A DNA stretch of 64,000 bases from Nitratireductor arenosus. GTDB taxonomy: Bacteria > Pseudomonadota > Alphaproteobacteria > Rhizobiales > Rhizobiaceae. Of the stretch, positions 55,893 through 64,000 are shown piece by piece. The stretch lies in the NCBI RefSeq assembly GCF_009742725.1, contig NZ_WPHG01000001.1, forward strand, positions 1,377,692 through 1,441,691, read 5' to 3'. Positions within the stretch are counted from its first letter, which is position 1; every line of letters begins with the position of its first letter. The notes beneath the pieces are model-generated. The model made no database searches. It saw only the letters and a program-made list of their open reading frames with translations, and was not told where the DNA came from. Made by a program: the position numbers and the translations under genes.

Positions 55893-56173
55893 CGCGCCGC
55901 CAGCGCCCTTGCCTGGCCGCGCGGTTTTCGCGGTCCGGCGAGGAGGGCGGCGGCCCAACGAGCAGAACCTCGCGCTCCGGGACAGGGACCAGGGCCTGCC
56001 CCAAAGGCTCCCAGCCTTCGATCCAACGGCCGGCTGTCAACGGACCGGCATTCCTGACGCCAGCGGCGGATCCCCTTGAACCGTTCATGATTTGACGGAA
56101 GCGTAGCCACCTCCACCTTATTGTTTGAACGTATTGCGAACGGCGAATCGGCTTCCCTTCGCCAGCAAACGCT

Positions 56174-56701
56174 CTATTCGGCTGCCTGTTCGGCGATCGA
56201 AAGCAGTCTACCCTCGCTGAAGGGGCGGCGCAGGAGTTGGGCCGAGGCGGGGGCCCCGACGTCGGGGCGCGAAGCGGAAAGGCCACTGCGGGCAGGCCCG
56301 CAATGTTCGCCAGCGCGGTGAAGTCGGCCTGGTTCGCGGGCGCCGGTGCACCATGTGCGAAAGCACGCTGCGGCGCCGTCGGCAGCACGATCGCATCAAC
56401 GCCGGCGAGTGCGGCAAAGGTGGCCGCCTTCAGTTCGATGAACAGCCAGTGCGCGCGTGCGAGCCGCTCGGCTGCGGCGCCACGACCGTAAGCGATCATG
56501 TCACGAAACCCCTGCGAAAAGCGCTCCGGATAGCGGTCGAGTTCGGCGCCGATCAGGCTGCCGCATTCGGCCTCGCTCATCAGAAGCCCGGCACGGCGGG
56601 CCTTGCCCGGCTCCCAGCCCGCAATCGCCACCTTGCGCAGCGTCGCGCCGCGGCGCGAGAGCCTGGCGATCAGGGCCTCATAGACCTCGATGACGCCGGG
56701 C
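56174..56701 (-). pseudogene. Amidase C-terminal fragment, frameshifted
   Basis: The minus strand reads GVIEVYEALIARLSRRGATL, then EPGKARRAGLLMSEAECGSL and IAGLPAVAFPL, the end of an amidase-signature (GatA-like) protein. Near 56270 the frame changes, continuing DVGAPASAQLLRRPFSEGRL to a stop at 56174. The catalytic Ser-Ser-Lys region is missing, cut off at a transposase fragment. The remnant may have belonged to the adjacent catabolic cluster. Confidence 0.75.
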
Positions 56702-56835
56702 TCGCACTGGCAAGTGCTGCCGCATCGAGTTCGACGCCACACTGATAGGCCCACAGGTCGAGGTCCCCGGGAGATGAACTCCGATCCTTGGTCGACCCGG
56801 ATTGTCTTAGGATGGCCGACCGACCGACCAAAGGA
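56702..56835 (-). pseudogene. IS3-family transposase internal fragment
   Basis: HPKTIRVDQGSEFISR followed after a one-base shift by DLDLWAYQCGVELD is the integrase-core stretch around the second catalytic Asp of IS3-type OrfB. Only about 40 codons remain, joined to the amidase fragment. Confidence 0.72.
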
Positions 56836-56940
56836 TGAAAGCGATTTGCGCCTCCGAAAACTTCGACCTCTTTATGGAACTCTCCTTCTCCCGCCAACGG
56901 GATCCTAATTGGAATTTCCACCCCAGAACGCTCCGAAAAT

Positions 56941-57140
56941 CGGGAGGCACGTCACGACGGCAGCTACAGCCGCGACCATCTCCGCGCCGTCGCGCAGCGC
57001 ATAGAGGTCATCGACAAGGCCGAAGTGCGCATCATGGGCTCACTAAACAACGCGTTCTGAAAACGCTCGCCGCTGCCAGCGCACAAACGGCGGCTGGCGG
57101 CGTGCCCACTTTGGAACTAAAATGGCGCACCTCTCAGGAG
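56941..57140 (+). pseudogene. Serine recombinase (resolvase) C-terminal fragment
   Basis: REARHDGSYSRDHLRAVAQR and IEVIDKAEVRIMGSLNN read in one frame to a TGA at 57058, and the family tail VLKTLAAASAQTAAGGVPTL continues in another frame. These are the end of a large serine recombinase of the kind found in alphaproteobacterial mobile elements. The catalytic domain is absent. Confidence 0.65.
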
Positions 57141-57245
57141 AGACGTCGAACCAGATTTTCACGGAATTGGAGGACTGGGAGCAAGTTTTAAAGCACACAT
57201 CCCTGGCTCGTCCGCGGCCCCCGCAGCCGTGACGGGGTGGCCGCC

Positions 57246-57650
57246 ATGCTACAGGATTTGACGGGTAACTCCGGGAGGAAGAAGCCCGAAACCAGACCGT
57301 TCTCCATCCGCCTTACTGACGCCGAAAAAGCCCTTCTGCTGCACCGCGCGGGCTGTCTGCCGCTGGGCGCCTATATCCGGGACCGTGTGCTGGGCGATGG
57401 CGGGGCGTCCGAACGGGTGCGCTGGCGCAACCCGGTCAAGGATCACGAAGCGTTGGGCCGGGTTCTTGCTGCCCTCGGCCAATCACGGATCGCCAATAAT
57501 CTGAACCAGCTCGCCAAGGCGGTTAACATCGGCGTGCTGCCGGTCGATGAGGAAACCGAGGCTGATTTGGGTGAAGCCTGCCGCTCGGTGAGCGTGATGC
57601 GCTCGGAGCTGATGAAGGCGCTCGGGCTTTCCGGCGGAGACCAGCCATGA
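57246..57650 (+). CDS. mobC: MobC-type relaxosome accessory protein
   Basis: A 134-residue protein with a ribbon-helix-helix-like start (FSIRLTDAEKALLLHRAGCL) and the MobC-domain block DHEALGRVLAALGQSRIANN with LNQLAKAVNIG. MobC proteins bind oriT and assist the relaxase in plasmid or ICE mobilisation. The stop overlaps the relaxase start by four bases. An ATG codon three residues upstream (57237, GTG) is an alternative. I cannot mark the nick site with confidence. Confidence 0.88.
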   Translation: MLQDLTGNSGRKKPETRPFSIRLTDAEKALLLHRAGCLPLGAYIRDRVLGDGGASERVRWRNPVKDHEALGRVLAALGQSRIANNLNQLAKAVNIGVLPVDEETEADLGEACRSVSVMRSELMKALGLSGGDQP

Positions 57651-58902
57651 TCCTCAAGGGCAGCAAACGGGGCGGCGCCTGGGATCTCGGCCGGCATCTG
57701 CTCAAGGCCGAGAACGAGCATGTCGAGGTTCATGAGATCAGGGGCTTTGTCGCCGACCGTGTCACTGATGCGCTCAAGGAAGCCGAAGCGGTCAGCAAAG
57801 GCACACGCTGCCGGAATTCCTGTTCTCGCTGGCCCTGAACCCGCCCGAGACGGAAGATGTGCCGATCTCGATCTTTGAGGATGCGATTGCGTCAATCGAA
57901 AAGAAACTTGGCCTTGTCGACCAGCCGCGCGTGGTCCTGTTCCATGAAAAGGAAGGCCGACGCCATGCTCATTGCGTATGGTCGCGGATCGATGCCGAAA
58001 CCATGACGGCGATTGATCTCCCCCACTTCAAGCTCAAGCTGATGGATGTCTCAAGGCAGCTCTACCGCGACCACGACTGGCAAATGCCAGATGGGATGAT
58101 CGATCCGGCCTTGCGCAGTCCGCTCGGTTTCGATCGCAAGGAGTGGTTCCAGGCCAAACGGGCCGGCACTGATCCGCGCATCATCAAGGAGGCATTCCAG
58201 CAATGCTGGGCAGCCTCTGATTCCGGCAAGGCCTTTCGCAGTGCCATGGAACAGCGCGGCTACTATCTCGCACGCGGCGACCGCCGCGGCGTGGTCGCCC
58301 TCGATCTGAACGGCCAGGTCTATGCCGTAGCCCGCTGGGTTGGCATCCGATCCAAGGATGTTGTCAATCGGATGGGAAACGATGTGATGACCTTGCCATC
58401 CGTTACCGAGGCCGAGGAACAGATCAAAGCCCTGGTGGGCCAGAAGCTTACCGCATTCGAGCGGGAGATATCCGAGGATTTTGCCCGAGCAGCCCAAAAG
58501 TTGGAAGCCGAGCGTCTCGTCATGGTCGGGCGGCACAGGTTTGAACGCAGAAAACTACAAACCGTGCATGATGAACGCTGGAACCGCGAGGCCAAAGCCC
58601 GCAGCGAGCGGTTCCGGAGCGGCCTGCGCGGATTATGGGATCGTATCACCGGTCAGCACGCGCAATTGCGCGCGCATAACGAGGCGGAAGTCGCGGCTGC
58701 GAAAGTCCGTGACGACAATGAAAAGCAGGCGCTCATAGACCGCCAGCTTCGCGAACGGCGAAGGCTTCAGCAAGAAATCAAGCAAGAACGGATGCGCCAC
58801 ACAAAGGAGGTGACGCGTCTGCGGCACGACGAGCCAGGCAAGCCTAGCAGCCGGCGCGTTCGCTCGATTGATCCCGAGCGCCGCAGAAACATTGAGCCGT
58901 GA
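57647..58902 (+). pseudogene. Relaxase (MobA/VirD2-like), frameshifted near 57812
   Basis: A relaxase nicks oriT and leads the strand into the recipient. The N-terminal part (MILKGSKRGGAWDLGRHLLK to SKGTRC) is in one frame and stops at 57838; the rest (LPEFLFSLALNPPETEDVP to the C-terminus) is in another. One missing base near 57812 explains this. The metal-binding histidines in GRRHAHCVWSR are present, and the C-terminal third is a long charged helix region with ERRRLQQEIKQERMRHTKEV. A sequencing error could also explain the break. Confidence 0.83.
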
Positions 58903-58983
58903 CGAGGCAGCGCGAACCAGTAGATACAATTGCTTGATCGTGATTAGGGCCTTCTATGCACTTTCCGGCTATTTTGGCCGATT

Positions 58984-59640
58984 ATGCCCTTCGAAATCAT
59001 CGCATTGGTCGACGATTCCGTTTTCCCGCTCGTCATCTTCCTAGGCGGCGCCTTTCTTGGTGTGGCCGCCGAGCGCGTGCGCGCGAACGCTGCTCGCCGC
59101 AAATGGCGGGAGCAAAACGGGTCTCGATGGGACGGCACGAAATTCAGCACCGATGGCCGCGGCGCCGGACCGCTCGACGCCGCGGATCAACTACGGATCG
59201 TGATTGAAGCCGACTTTTCGGTTCAACCGATCCTCAACAAGAGCGAAGCGCGTGTATTCAAGGAACTCGACCAGGTGGTGCTGAGCTGCAATCCATCATG
59301 GCAAGTGATGGCGCAGGTCTCGCTGGGCGAAATTCTCCGGTGCCGAAATTCGAAGGCGTTCAGCTGCATTAACTCCAAGCGCGTCGATCTTTTGCTGGTC
59401 GACGAACATTGCCGGCCACGCCACGCTGTCGAGTATCAGGGGACCGGACACCATCGGGGAACGGCTGCTGCACGTGATGCAGTCAAGAAAGAAGCTCTGC
59501 GCCGCGCCGGCATCGGCTATCACGAAGTCGTTGCTGGCCAAACCACGCCCTCAGAGCTGAGGCGTCTCGTTGAACGCCTCGTGGACAAGCCGAAGACTCT
59601 CACCCACGCTAGCGCGGCGGGCGCTCGCCTTTCGGCTTAG
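58984..59640 (+). CDS. DUF2726 domain protein, membrane anchored
   Basis: A 218-residue protein with an N-terminal hydrophobic helix (VFPLVIFLGGAFLGVAAERV) and a DUF2726 domain from about residue 80: ILNKSEARVFKELDQVVLS, then INSKRVDLLLVDEHCRPRHA and VEYQGTGHHRGTAAARDAVK. The D-x-x-x..E-x-Q layout looks like a PD-(D/E)xK-type nuclease fold, which is inference. It lies downstream of the relaxase on mobile DNA, a place where such proteins are often found. Confidence 0.82.
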   Translation: MPFEIIALVDDSVFPLVIFLGGAFLGVAAERVRANAARRKWREQNGSRWDGTKFSTDGRGAGPLDAADQLRIVIEADFSVQPILNKSEARVFKELDQVVLSCNPSWQVMAQVSLGEILRCRNSKAFSCINSKRVDLLLVDEHCRPRHAVEYQGTGHHRGTAAARDAVKKEALRRAGIGYHEVVAGQTTPSELRRLVERLVDKPKTLTHASAAGARLSA

Positions 59641-59820
59641 ATCGCGTCCGTGACGACGCCACACAATCGGTCGCCTCGTGCGGCAGCTTTGCGCCCCCAT
59701 TGCGGACAGCCGAGTTCTAGCGATCAATACCTAAAAGCAGACGTTCTCGCCGGTCGATATCGGTGAGTTCCGGGTTATCTGTGATTATTATCTATTGAAT
59801 TTGTGCTAGTTCGATTTCCC

Positions 59821-62800
59821 ATGAACAAACGTAATACAGCACTAACAAACTGGTTGGCGGCACGGCTCGTTGGTTTGGCGGACTTTTTGGAAAGTATGGG
59901 TAGCTCGGCGGCTACGCAGTCCAAGTTTGTAAATCTCGCGCCAACCGACCAAGCTGATAAGGACGGTGTATATACCGAAGCTCTAGACTTCTCCACAACC
60001 GATCCGAAAGTATCCAATATTGCGCTGACAGGTCCCTATGGGTCGGGAAAAAGCAGCATCATTCAATCCTATCTGAAAAAATATAACGGGTCCCCACTTC
60101 ACATATCTCTCGCGGCGTTCGCGCACGAAGCGGGCGCAGTTGACGGCGATGTAAAACGTCAAAAGATCGAAAGAAGCATACTGGAACAGATGCTTTACGG
60201 CGCTGACGCCAACAATCTCCCATTGTCGCGCTTTAAGCGAATTCAGTCGCCCGGTGTTCTGTCGGTATTCAAATCGCTCTACATCATGATCGGTTTGCTT
60301 ACGCTTTGGTACGTGTTCGCAAAGCAGGAAGTTATCATTAGCGGCACTTATTTCAGTCCGTTCGCACTCAGCAATTGGTCTAATCTTGGAAGCTTCGCAT
60401 TCGCGGCGCTATTCCTCTGGGCGACGCTGCATCATTTTTATGTGGCCAGCTTCGGCTTATCGCTTAAGAGCTTCTCATTGAAAGACATTGAGATAAGACC
60501 CGCATCAGATAATCAAGATTCGATTCTCAACCGCCACCTGGATGAAATCATCTACTTCTTCCAGTCGACAGATTATGACCTCGTCATCATTGAGGACTTA
60601 GACCGCTTTGAAGACACTGAAATCTTCGTAACATTGCGTGAAATCAACAGTTTGGTGAATGAGAACGCGGGTGTCAAACGAACCATCAGGTTTCTTTATG
60701 CCTTGCGCGATGACGTATTCGCTAACACTGACAGAACCAAGTTCTTCGAGTTCATAATTCCAGTCATTCCGATCATCAACACGTCAAATTCGATCGATAT
60801 GGTTTTGGAGCAAGGGAAGCGGCTGGCGCTCGATGAGCGTCTTAATCGTCAATTCCTGCGAGAAGTCTCACGTTATCTCAATGACCTTAGGTTAATCCAG
60901 AATATATTCAATGAATACGCTATATACGTAGCGAACTTGGAAACCGACGACGAGAATACGCTCGACGCCAATAAGCTGCTGGCGATCTTGATATACAAGA
61001 ACGTCTATCCCCGGGATTTCGAGCAACTACACCGCGGCGAAGGCAATCTGGCCAACATTTTGAGCCGCCAAGATGAACTCATCGCGCATGGCGAGAACGC
61101 ATCTAGATCTGAGATCGCGGAACTCGAGCAGCGGATTGAAATTGCTGAGCGGCAGACGCCCTTGGATTTGAGAGAGCTGCGTCAGATTTATGCTATGGCC
61201 CTTGTCGAGAAGCTTCCTGCCGAAGTCTACGCCGTCAGCATTAACTCGCAATCTTGGATCACACTTCCCGAGCTTGTTGGACACGACGCGTTTGAACAGG
61301 TAATCGCAGCTCCGTCTGTTACCTACCGCAATGTCAATAATCACCGACAGTCGATCGATATCTCCAGCTTGCAGGACGATGTGGATCGTCAGAAGATCTA
61401 TTTGCAGCGCAAGTCAGAAATCGAAAGCAAAGCGCAGGTTAACAAGAACGAGAGTTTGCTGCGCATTCGTGAGCTTAGAGCTAGAATTGCAACGCTTCGC
61501 ACAACCAGACTCAACGAACTCGTGCGTTCAAGCGCCGAACATGTAACCGATCTTTTCGACGGATTTGGCGAGAAAGGAGGACTAGCCCGTTTCCTGATCT
61601 TAGAAGGTCATCTCGATGACACGTATTACAATTACACATCGCTCTTCCATTCTGGCCGACTGTCGCCCAATGACAACAAGTTCCTGATTCAGATTCGGGA
61701 GTTCGCTACACCCGATCCTGGCTTTCCAATCGACAACCCAAAAGAGGTCATCGCGGCGATGCGCGATGAGGACTTCGGTCAAAGTTATGTCCTAAACGTC
61801 AAACTGGTTGACAGCCTTCTGAGCGAGAAGATCCGCTATAGCGACCAAACTCGGAAGCTCTTCGAGTTCATCTCGTCCAATTTCGATGACAGCGAAGCTT
61901 TCTTCGAGGCCTATTACGGCACGGGACGCGACGTCTCCGATTTGCTTTCCGGCCTGGCCGACGGATGGAAGCAGTTCATTCCGACGGCCATAGCTAGCAA
62001 GCGCTGTCTCTCCCATGTCACACAGTTGTTGATGAACCTTCCTGAAAGTGCGCTCCCAAAAATGGCGAGTGACGGCGACGAATTGCCTGAATTCGTCGCG
62101 GCGAATCTTCGCGAAATTCTGGGACTTGCACCTGAATTGGCTCCCGAACGCCTCGAACGCATTGGGTTCGAGGTTCGAGATCTTCCAGCCATCGAGACGT
62201 ACACCGGCGTCGTGCGCTTCATGGTAAAAAAGGGGCTTTTTGAGCTCTCGATAGCCAATCTGGAACATGTCTATCGAGAGGTCTTGGGGGAGACCAATCT
62301 CACGGCTTTTCGCGCGCGCAACTACACCACAATACGTTCAATCGCAGATCCTGCATTGATGACGAGGATTGAACGCGACTTCGATCTCTATCTTAGCGAT
62401 GTGCTTCTTGAGCTTGACCACAATTCCGAAGAGGATGTCGCGGCTATAATCGATATCCTTTGCCGCGAGAAACTTGACGAAGACAAACTACGCGCGTTTC
62501 TCGCACGACAAACGGCTCTCCTGCCAACGCTGGATGGAATTCCGGAGAGATTCCACGCTATGGTGTTTGAGCTGCGACGTATCGAGCCGACATGGAGGAA
62601 TTGCATAGCGTTCATGGGAGGCGGTGGCTTCGTGGCAGGAATCTTAGTCTCCCATCTTGATCGGGAAGATGTGCGCGCGACGATCCTGAAGCACCCTCTA
62701 CCGACCGACTCGGAGGCACTGCCGCTACGCCAATTCCTTGTTAACGCGAATGCACTGAGCGACGAAGGCTACCGGGAGTATGTCCGAGCATTGCCCGACT

Positions 62801-63438
62801 CGTTCAAGAAATTCCCCGAGGAACTCGATTCCTCGAAGCTAGCTATACTTATCGAAGAGCATAAGATCATTTTTTCAAAGGAAAACCTCGACTTGATAGA
62901 TGTCGAGGCGGACCTGCCGGTGCTTTTCGTAGCAGAAAACACCGAAGCTTATCTCGCGAGTCCTGACACGTTTGCGCTTGAAGACGATTTCCGCGAGAGG
63001 CTCCTTAGAAGCGACATAAATGATGGCGACAAGCGCGCGATCATTGACCTTATGGATATGAGCGCGCTTGCGGAGCTCCCGGATCGAGCGGCACTCATCG
63101 GTCCGATTCTTGATCGCACCGATGCTAGTTTGTCCGACCTTGACGCGACGACCGCGCGATCACTGATCCTGAATTCAAAACCCGTAGAGACGCAGATTTC
63201 TCTCTTTAACAAGGCCCACACGACCATGACTGTCGACGAAGTTCGCCAAGTCCTCGCGGCGCTTCCGAAGCCGTTTTTTGAGATCACGACAGGATACCAC
63301 ACTCCACGATTACCGAACTCAGACGAAAATCGTTCGTTGGTCCAATGGCTTGATTCTCGCGATGTTATTTCTTCGTGGAGCGAGGGAGGTGGTTGGTTTA
63401 TGGGTGACGACATTCGTGTGAATCTCAAGAGGCGGTAA
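59821..63438 (+). CDS. YobI/KAP-like membrane P-loop NTPase
   Basis: A 1205-residue protein (ATG 59821; GTG 59803 also possible; neither has a clear Shine-Dalgarno). Walker A is GPYGSGKSS near residue 71. Two hydrophobic helices, IMIGLLTLWYVFA (about 148-168) and AALFLWATLHHFYVA (about 195-209), stand between Walker A and Walker B DLVIIEDLDRFED near 253. Helices inserted there are the hallmark of KAP-type NTPases; N-terminal FVNLAPTDQADKDGVYTEAL is the YobI-like start. The remaining 850 residues are helical and unrecognised. The gene is more AT-rich than its surroundings. A role in defence is possible, not shown. Confidence 0.82.
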   Translation: MNKRNTALTNWLAARLVGLADFLESMGSSAATQSKFVNLAPTDQADKDGVYTEALDFSTTDPKVSNIALTGPYGSGKSSIIQSYLKKYNGSPLHISLAAFAHEAGAVDGDVKRQKIERSILEQMLYGADANNLPLSRFKRIQSPGVLSVFKSLYIMIGLLTLWYVFAKQEVIISGTYFSPFALSNWSNLGSFAFAALFLWATLHHFYVASFGLSLKSFSLKDIEIRPASDNQDSILNRHLDEIIYFFQSTDYDLVIIEDLDRFEDTEIFVTLREINSLVNENAGVKRTIRFLYALRDDVFANTDRTKFFEFIIPVIPIINTSNSIDMVLEQGKRLALDERLNRQFLREVSRYLNDLRLIQNIFNEYAIYVANLETDDENTLDANKLLAILIYKNVYPRDFEQLHRGEGNLANILSRQDELIAHGENASRSEIAELEQRIEIAERQTPLDLRELRQIYAMALVEKLPAEVYAVSINSQSWITLPELVGHDAFEQVIAAPSVTYRNVNNHRQSIDISSLQDDVDRQKIYLQRKSEIESKAQVNKNESLLRIRELRARIATLRTTRLNELVRSSAEHVTDLFDGFGEKGGLARFLILEGHLDDTYYNYTSLFHSGRLSPNDNKFLIQIREFATPDPGFPIDNPKEVIAAMRDEDFGQSYVLNVKLVDSLLSEKIRYSDQTRKLFEFISSNFDDSEAFFEAYYGTGRDVSDLLSGLADGWKQFIPTAIASKRCLSHVTQLLMNLPESALPKMASDGDELPEFVAANLREILGLAPELAPERLERIGFEVRDLPAIETYTGVVRFMVKKGLFELSIANLEHVYREVLGETNLTAFRARNYTTIRSIADPALMTRIERDFDLYLSDVLLELDHNSEEDVAAIIDILCREKLDEDKLRAFLARQTALLPTLDGIPERFHAMVFELRRIEPTWRNCIAFMGGGGFVAGILVSHLDREDVRATILKHPLPTDSEALPLRQFLVNANALSDEGYREYVRALPDSFKKFPEELDSSKLAILIEEHKIIFSKENLDLIDVEADLPVLFVAENTEAYLASPDTFALEDDFRERLLRSDINDGDKRAIIDLMDMSALAELPDRAALIGPILDRTDASLSDLDATTARSLILNSKPVETQISLFNKAHTTMTVDEVRQVLAALPKPFFEITTGYHTPRLPNSDENRSLVQWLDSRDVISSWSEGGGWFMGDDIRVNLKRR

Positions 63439-63465
63439 CAAGACGGCGGCGATGCAGTCTTTTAG

Positions 63466-63600
63466 TTAGAGCAAGTGTCCATGAGGCGTCTTCGGATTGG
63501 GGCCGCCAAGTACGTCGCGCGTCGCCTCGATGAATGCCCGCTTCGCCTCGATTTGCACTGACGTGAGCCCCGCAAACTCCTCCAGATGAAGGTAGAGTCC
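63466..63600 (-). pseudogene. C-terminal coding remnant beside the IS3 element
   Basis: The minus strand reads LTSVQIEAKRAFIEATRDVL and GGPNPKTPHGHLL before a stop at 63466. The phrase looks like a real protein end and its upstream part is replaced by the insertion sequence, so the element probably landed in this gene. No family was recognised and the left boundary is approximate. Confidence 0.4.
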
Positions 63601-63622
63601 GTCGATTGCAGGAGACGGACGG

Positions 63623-63889
63623 ATGAAGCGTTCACGGTTCACGGAAGAGCAGATCATCGCGGTGTTGAAGGAGCAGGAGGCAGGGATGCCGACTGCCGAT
63701 GTTTGCCGCAAGCACGGGATCAGCAGCGCCACCTTTTACAAGTGGAAGGCCAAGTATGGCGGGTTGGAGGTTTCCGACGCTCGCAAGCTTCGGGCGCTGG
63801 AAGATGAGAACGCCAAGCTGAAGAAGCTGTTGGCCGAGGCGATGCTCGACAACGCGATCCTGAAGGATGTCGCCGCAAAAAAATGGTGA
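63623..63889 (+). CDS. IS3-family transposase OrfA
   Basis: An 88-residue DNA-binding subunit, MKRSRFTEEQIIAVLKEQEA, with HTH in ADVCRKHGISSATFYKWKAK and a leucine-zipper-like helix LEDENAKLKKLLAEAMLDNA. It ends at AAKKW-stop. The run AAAAAAATGG at its end is a probable -1 frameshift site giving the OrfAB fusion transposase. Confidence 0.93.
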   Translation: MKRSRFTEEQIIAVLKEQEAGMPTADVCRKHGISSATFYKWKAKYGGLEVSDARKLRALEDENAKLKKLLAEAMLDNAILKDVAAKKW

Positions 63890-64000
63890 CGCCCGACGTG
63901 AAGCGGGAGGCTGTGGCGCATGCCTGCACGGAGCACGGTGTGAGCCAGCGGCGGGCGTGTGAAGTCCTTGCGGTGGATCGCTCGAGCGTGCGCTACAGGT
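63886..64000 (+). CDS. IS3-family transposase OrfB, N-terminal part
   Basis: The visible part, MVTPDVKREAVAHACTEHGV and SQRRACEVLAVDRSSVRYR, is the HTH_21 lead of IS3-type OrfB. The DDE integrase domain is beyond the window. Its ATG overlaps the OrfA stop and lies within the slippery A run. Confidence 0.9.
   Translation, partial: MTPDVKREAVAHACTEHGVSQRRACEVLAVDRSSVRYR

Larger units (their letters stand above)
63623..64000 (+). mobile_element. IS3-family insertion sequence (runs off the right edge)
   Basis: Two overlapping transposase frames, OrfA and OrfB, with an A-run between them are the IS3 arrangement. OrfA starts at 63623 and OrfB at 63886. Left terminal inverted repeat was not identified, so the real left end lies somewhere upstream of 63623, and the right end is outside the window. 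Confidence 0.85.

Noticed and set aside
57180..57245. oriT nick site ahead of mobC
   Set aside because: A CATCCCTGG stretch near 57199 resembles IncP-type nick sites loosely, but with an extra base and without a clear inverted repeat nearby.
63466..63732. An 88-codon minus-strand gene across the IS boundary
   Set aside because: Its first half is antisense to OrfA and only the last part looks like protein, so it was kept as a remnant and not as a gene.

Overview
The window looks like chromosome of an alphaproteobacterium of the order Hyphomicrobiales (Rhizobiales). The evidence is the housekeeping order maeB / mutS - GGDEF-EAL - glnD - murJ - trpS - usp - nfu, the PhyR-NepR-EcfG general stress response locus with HWE-type histidine kinases, an MmcB-type repair protein, high GC content and TRAP/ABC catabolic clusters. 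The genus cannot be fixed by reading alone; a Phyllobacteriaceae-like lineage is my inference.

Layout. 1-17.4 kb is core: a truncated malic enzyme, mismatch repair (mutS), c-di-GMP turnover, nitrogen sensing (glnD), lipid II flippase (murJ), a DMT exporter, trpS, universal stress protein, an Fe-S scaffold, an L,D-transpeptidase, mmcB and a small ArsR/SRPBCC pair. 17.6-25.7 kb is a general stress response neighbourhood: two HWE kinases, phyR, nepR, ecfG, a receiver protein, a Crp/Fnr regulator, Dps and small CsbD, DUF1328 and DUF883-like proteins. Matches to the EcfG promoter (GGAAC-N16-CGTT) stand before phyR, csbD, the DUF1328 gene and the DUF883-like gene, with weaker ones before nepR-ecfG and one kinase. 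25.7-37.9 kb holds a methyltransferase, a LysE-family remnant, and a catabolic cassette under a LysR regulator: two paralogous amidohydrolases, a class IV aminotransferase, an M24 peptidase, an ornithine-cyclodeaminase-family enzyme and a DctPQM TRAP transporter. A TetR regulator follows.

38.1-46.3 kb is an accessory island bordered by transposase fragments. It contains a decayed arsenic operon (arsC truncated, acr3 and arsH frameshifted), a groES-groEL operon behind a CIRCE-like operator, and a compact run of small proteins ending in DUF1488 and transglutaminase-like proteins. 46.3-55.9 kb is a second catabolic block: FAD amine-oxidase-like protein, HSL-type esterase, a Dpp/Opp-type ABC importer, an IclR regulator and a RidA-like protein. 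These units share a 15-bp palindromic motif, WATCG-N5-CGMTW, that may be the IclR operator.

56.1 kb to the end is a mobile scrap region: an amidase fragment, an IS3-type transposase fragment, a serine recombinase tail, mobC, a frameshifted relaxase, a DUF2726 protein, a 1205-residue membrane P-loop NTPase of YobI/KAP type that is visibly more AT-rich than its surroundings, and an IS3-family element cut by the window end. The best candidates for undescribed biology are the predicted IclR regulon and the NTPase with its mobile neighbours.
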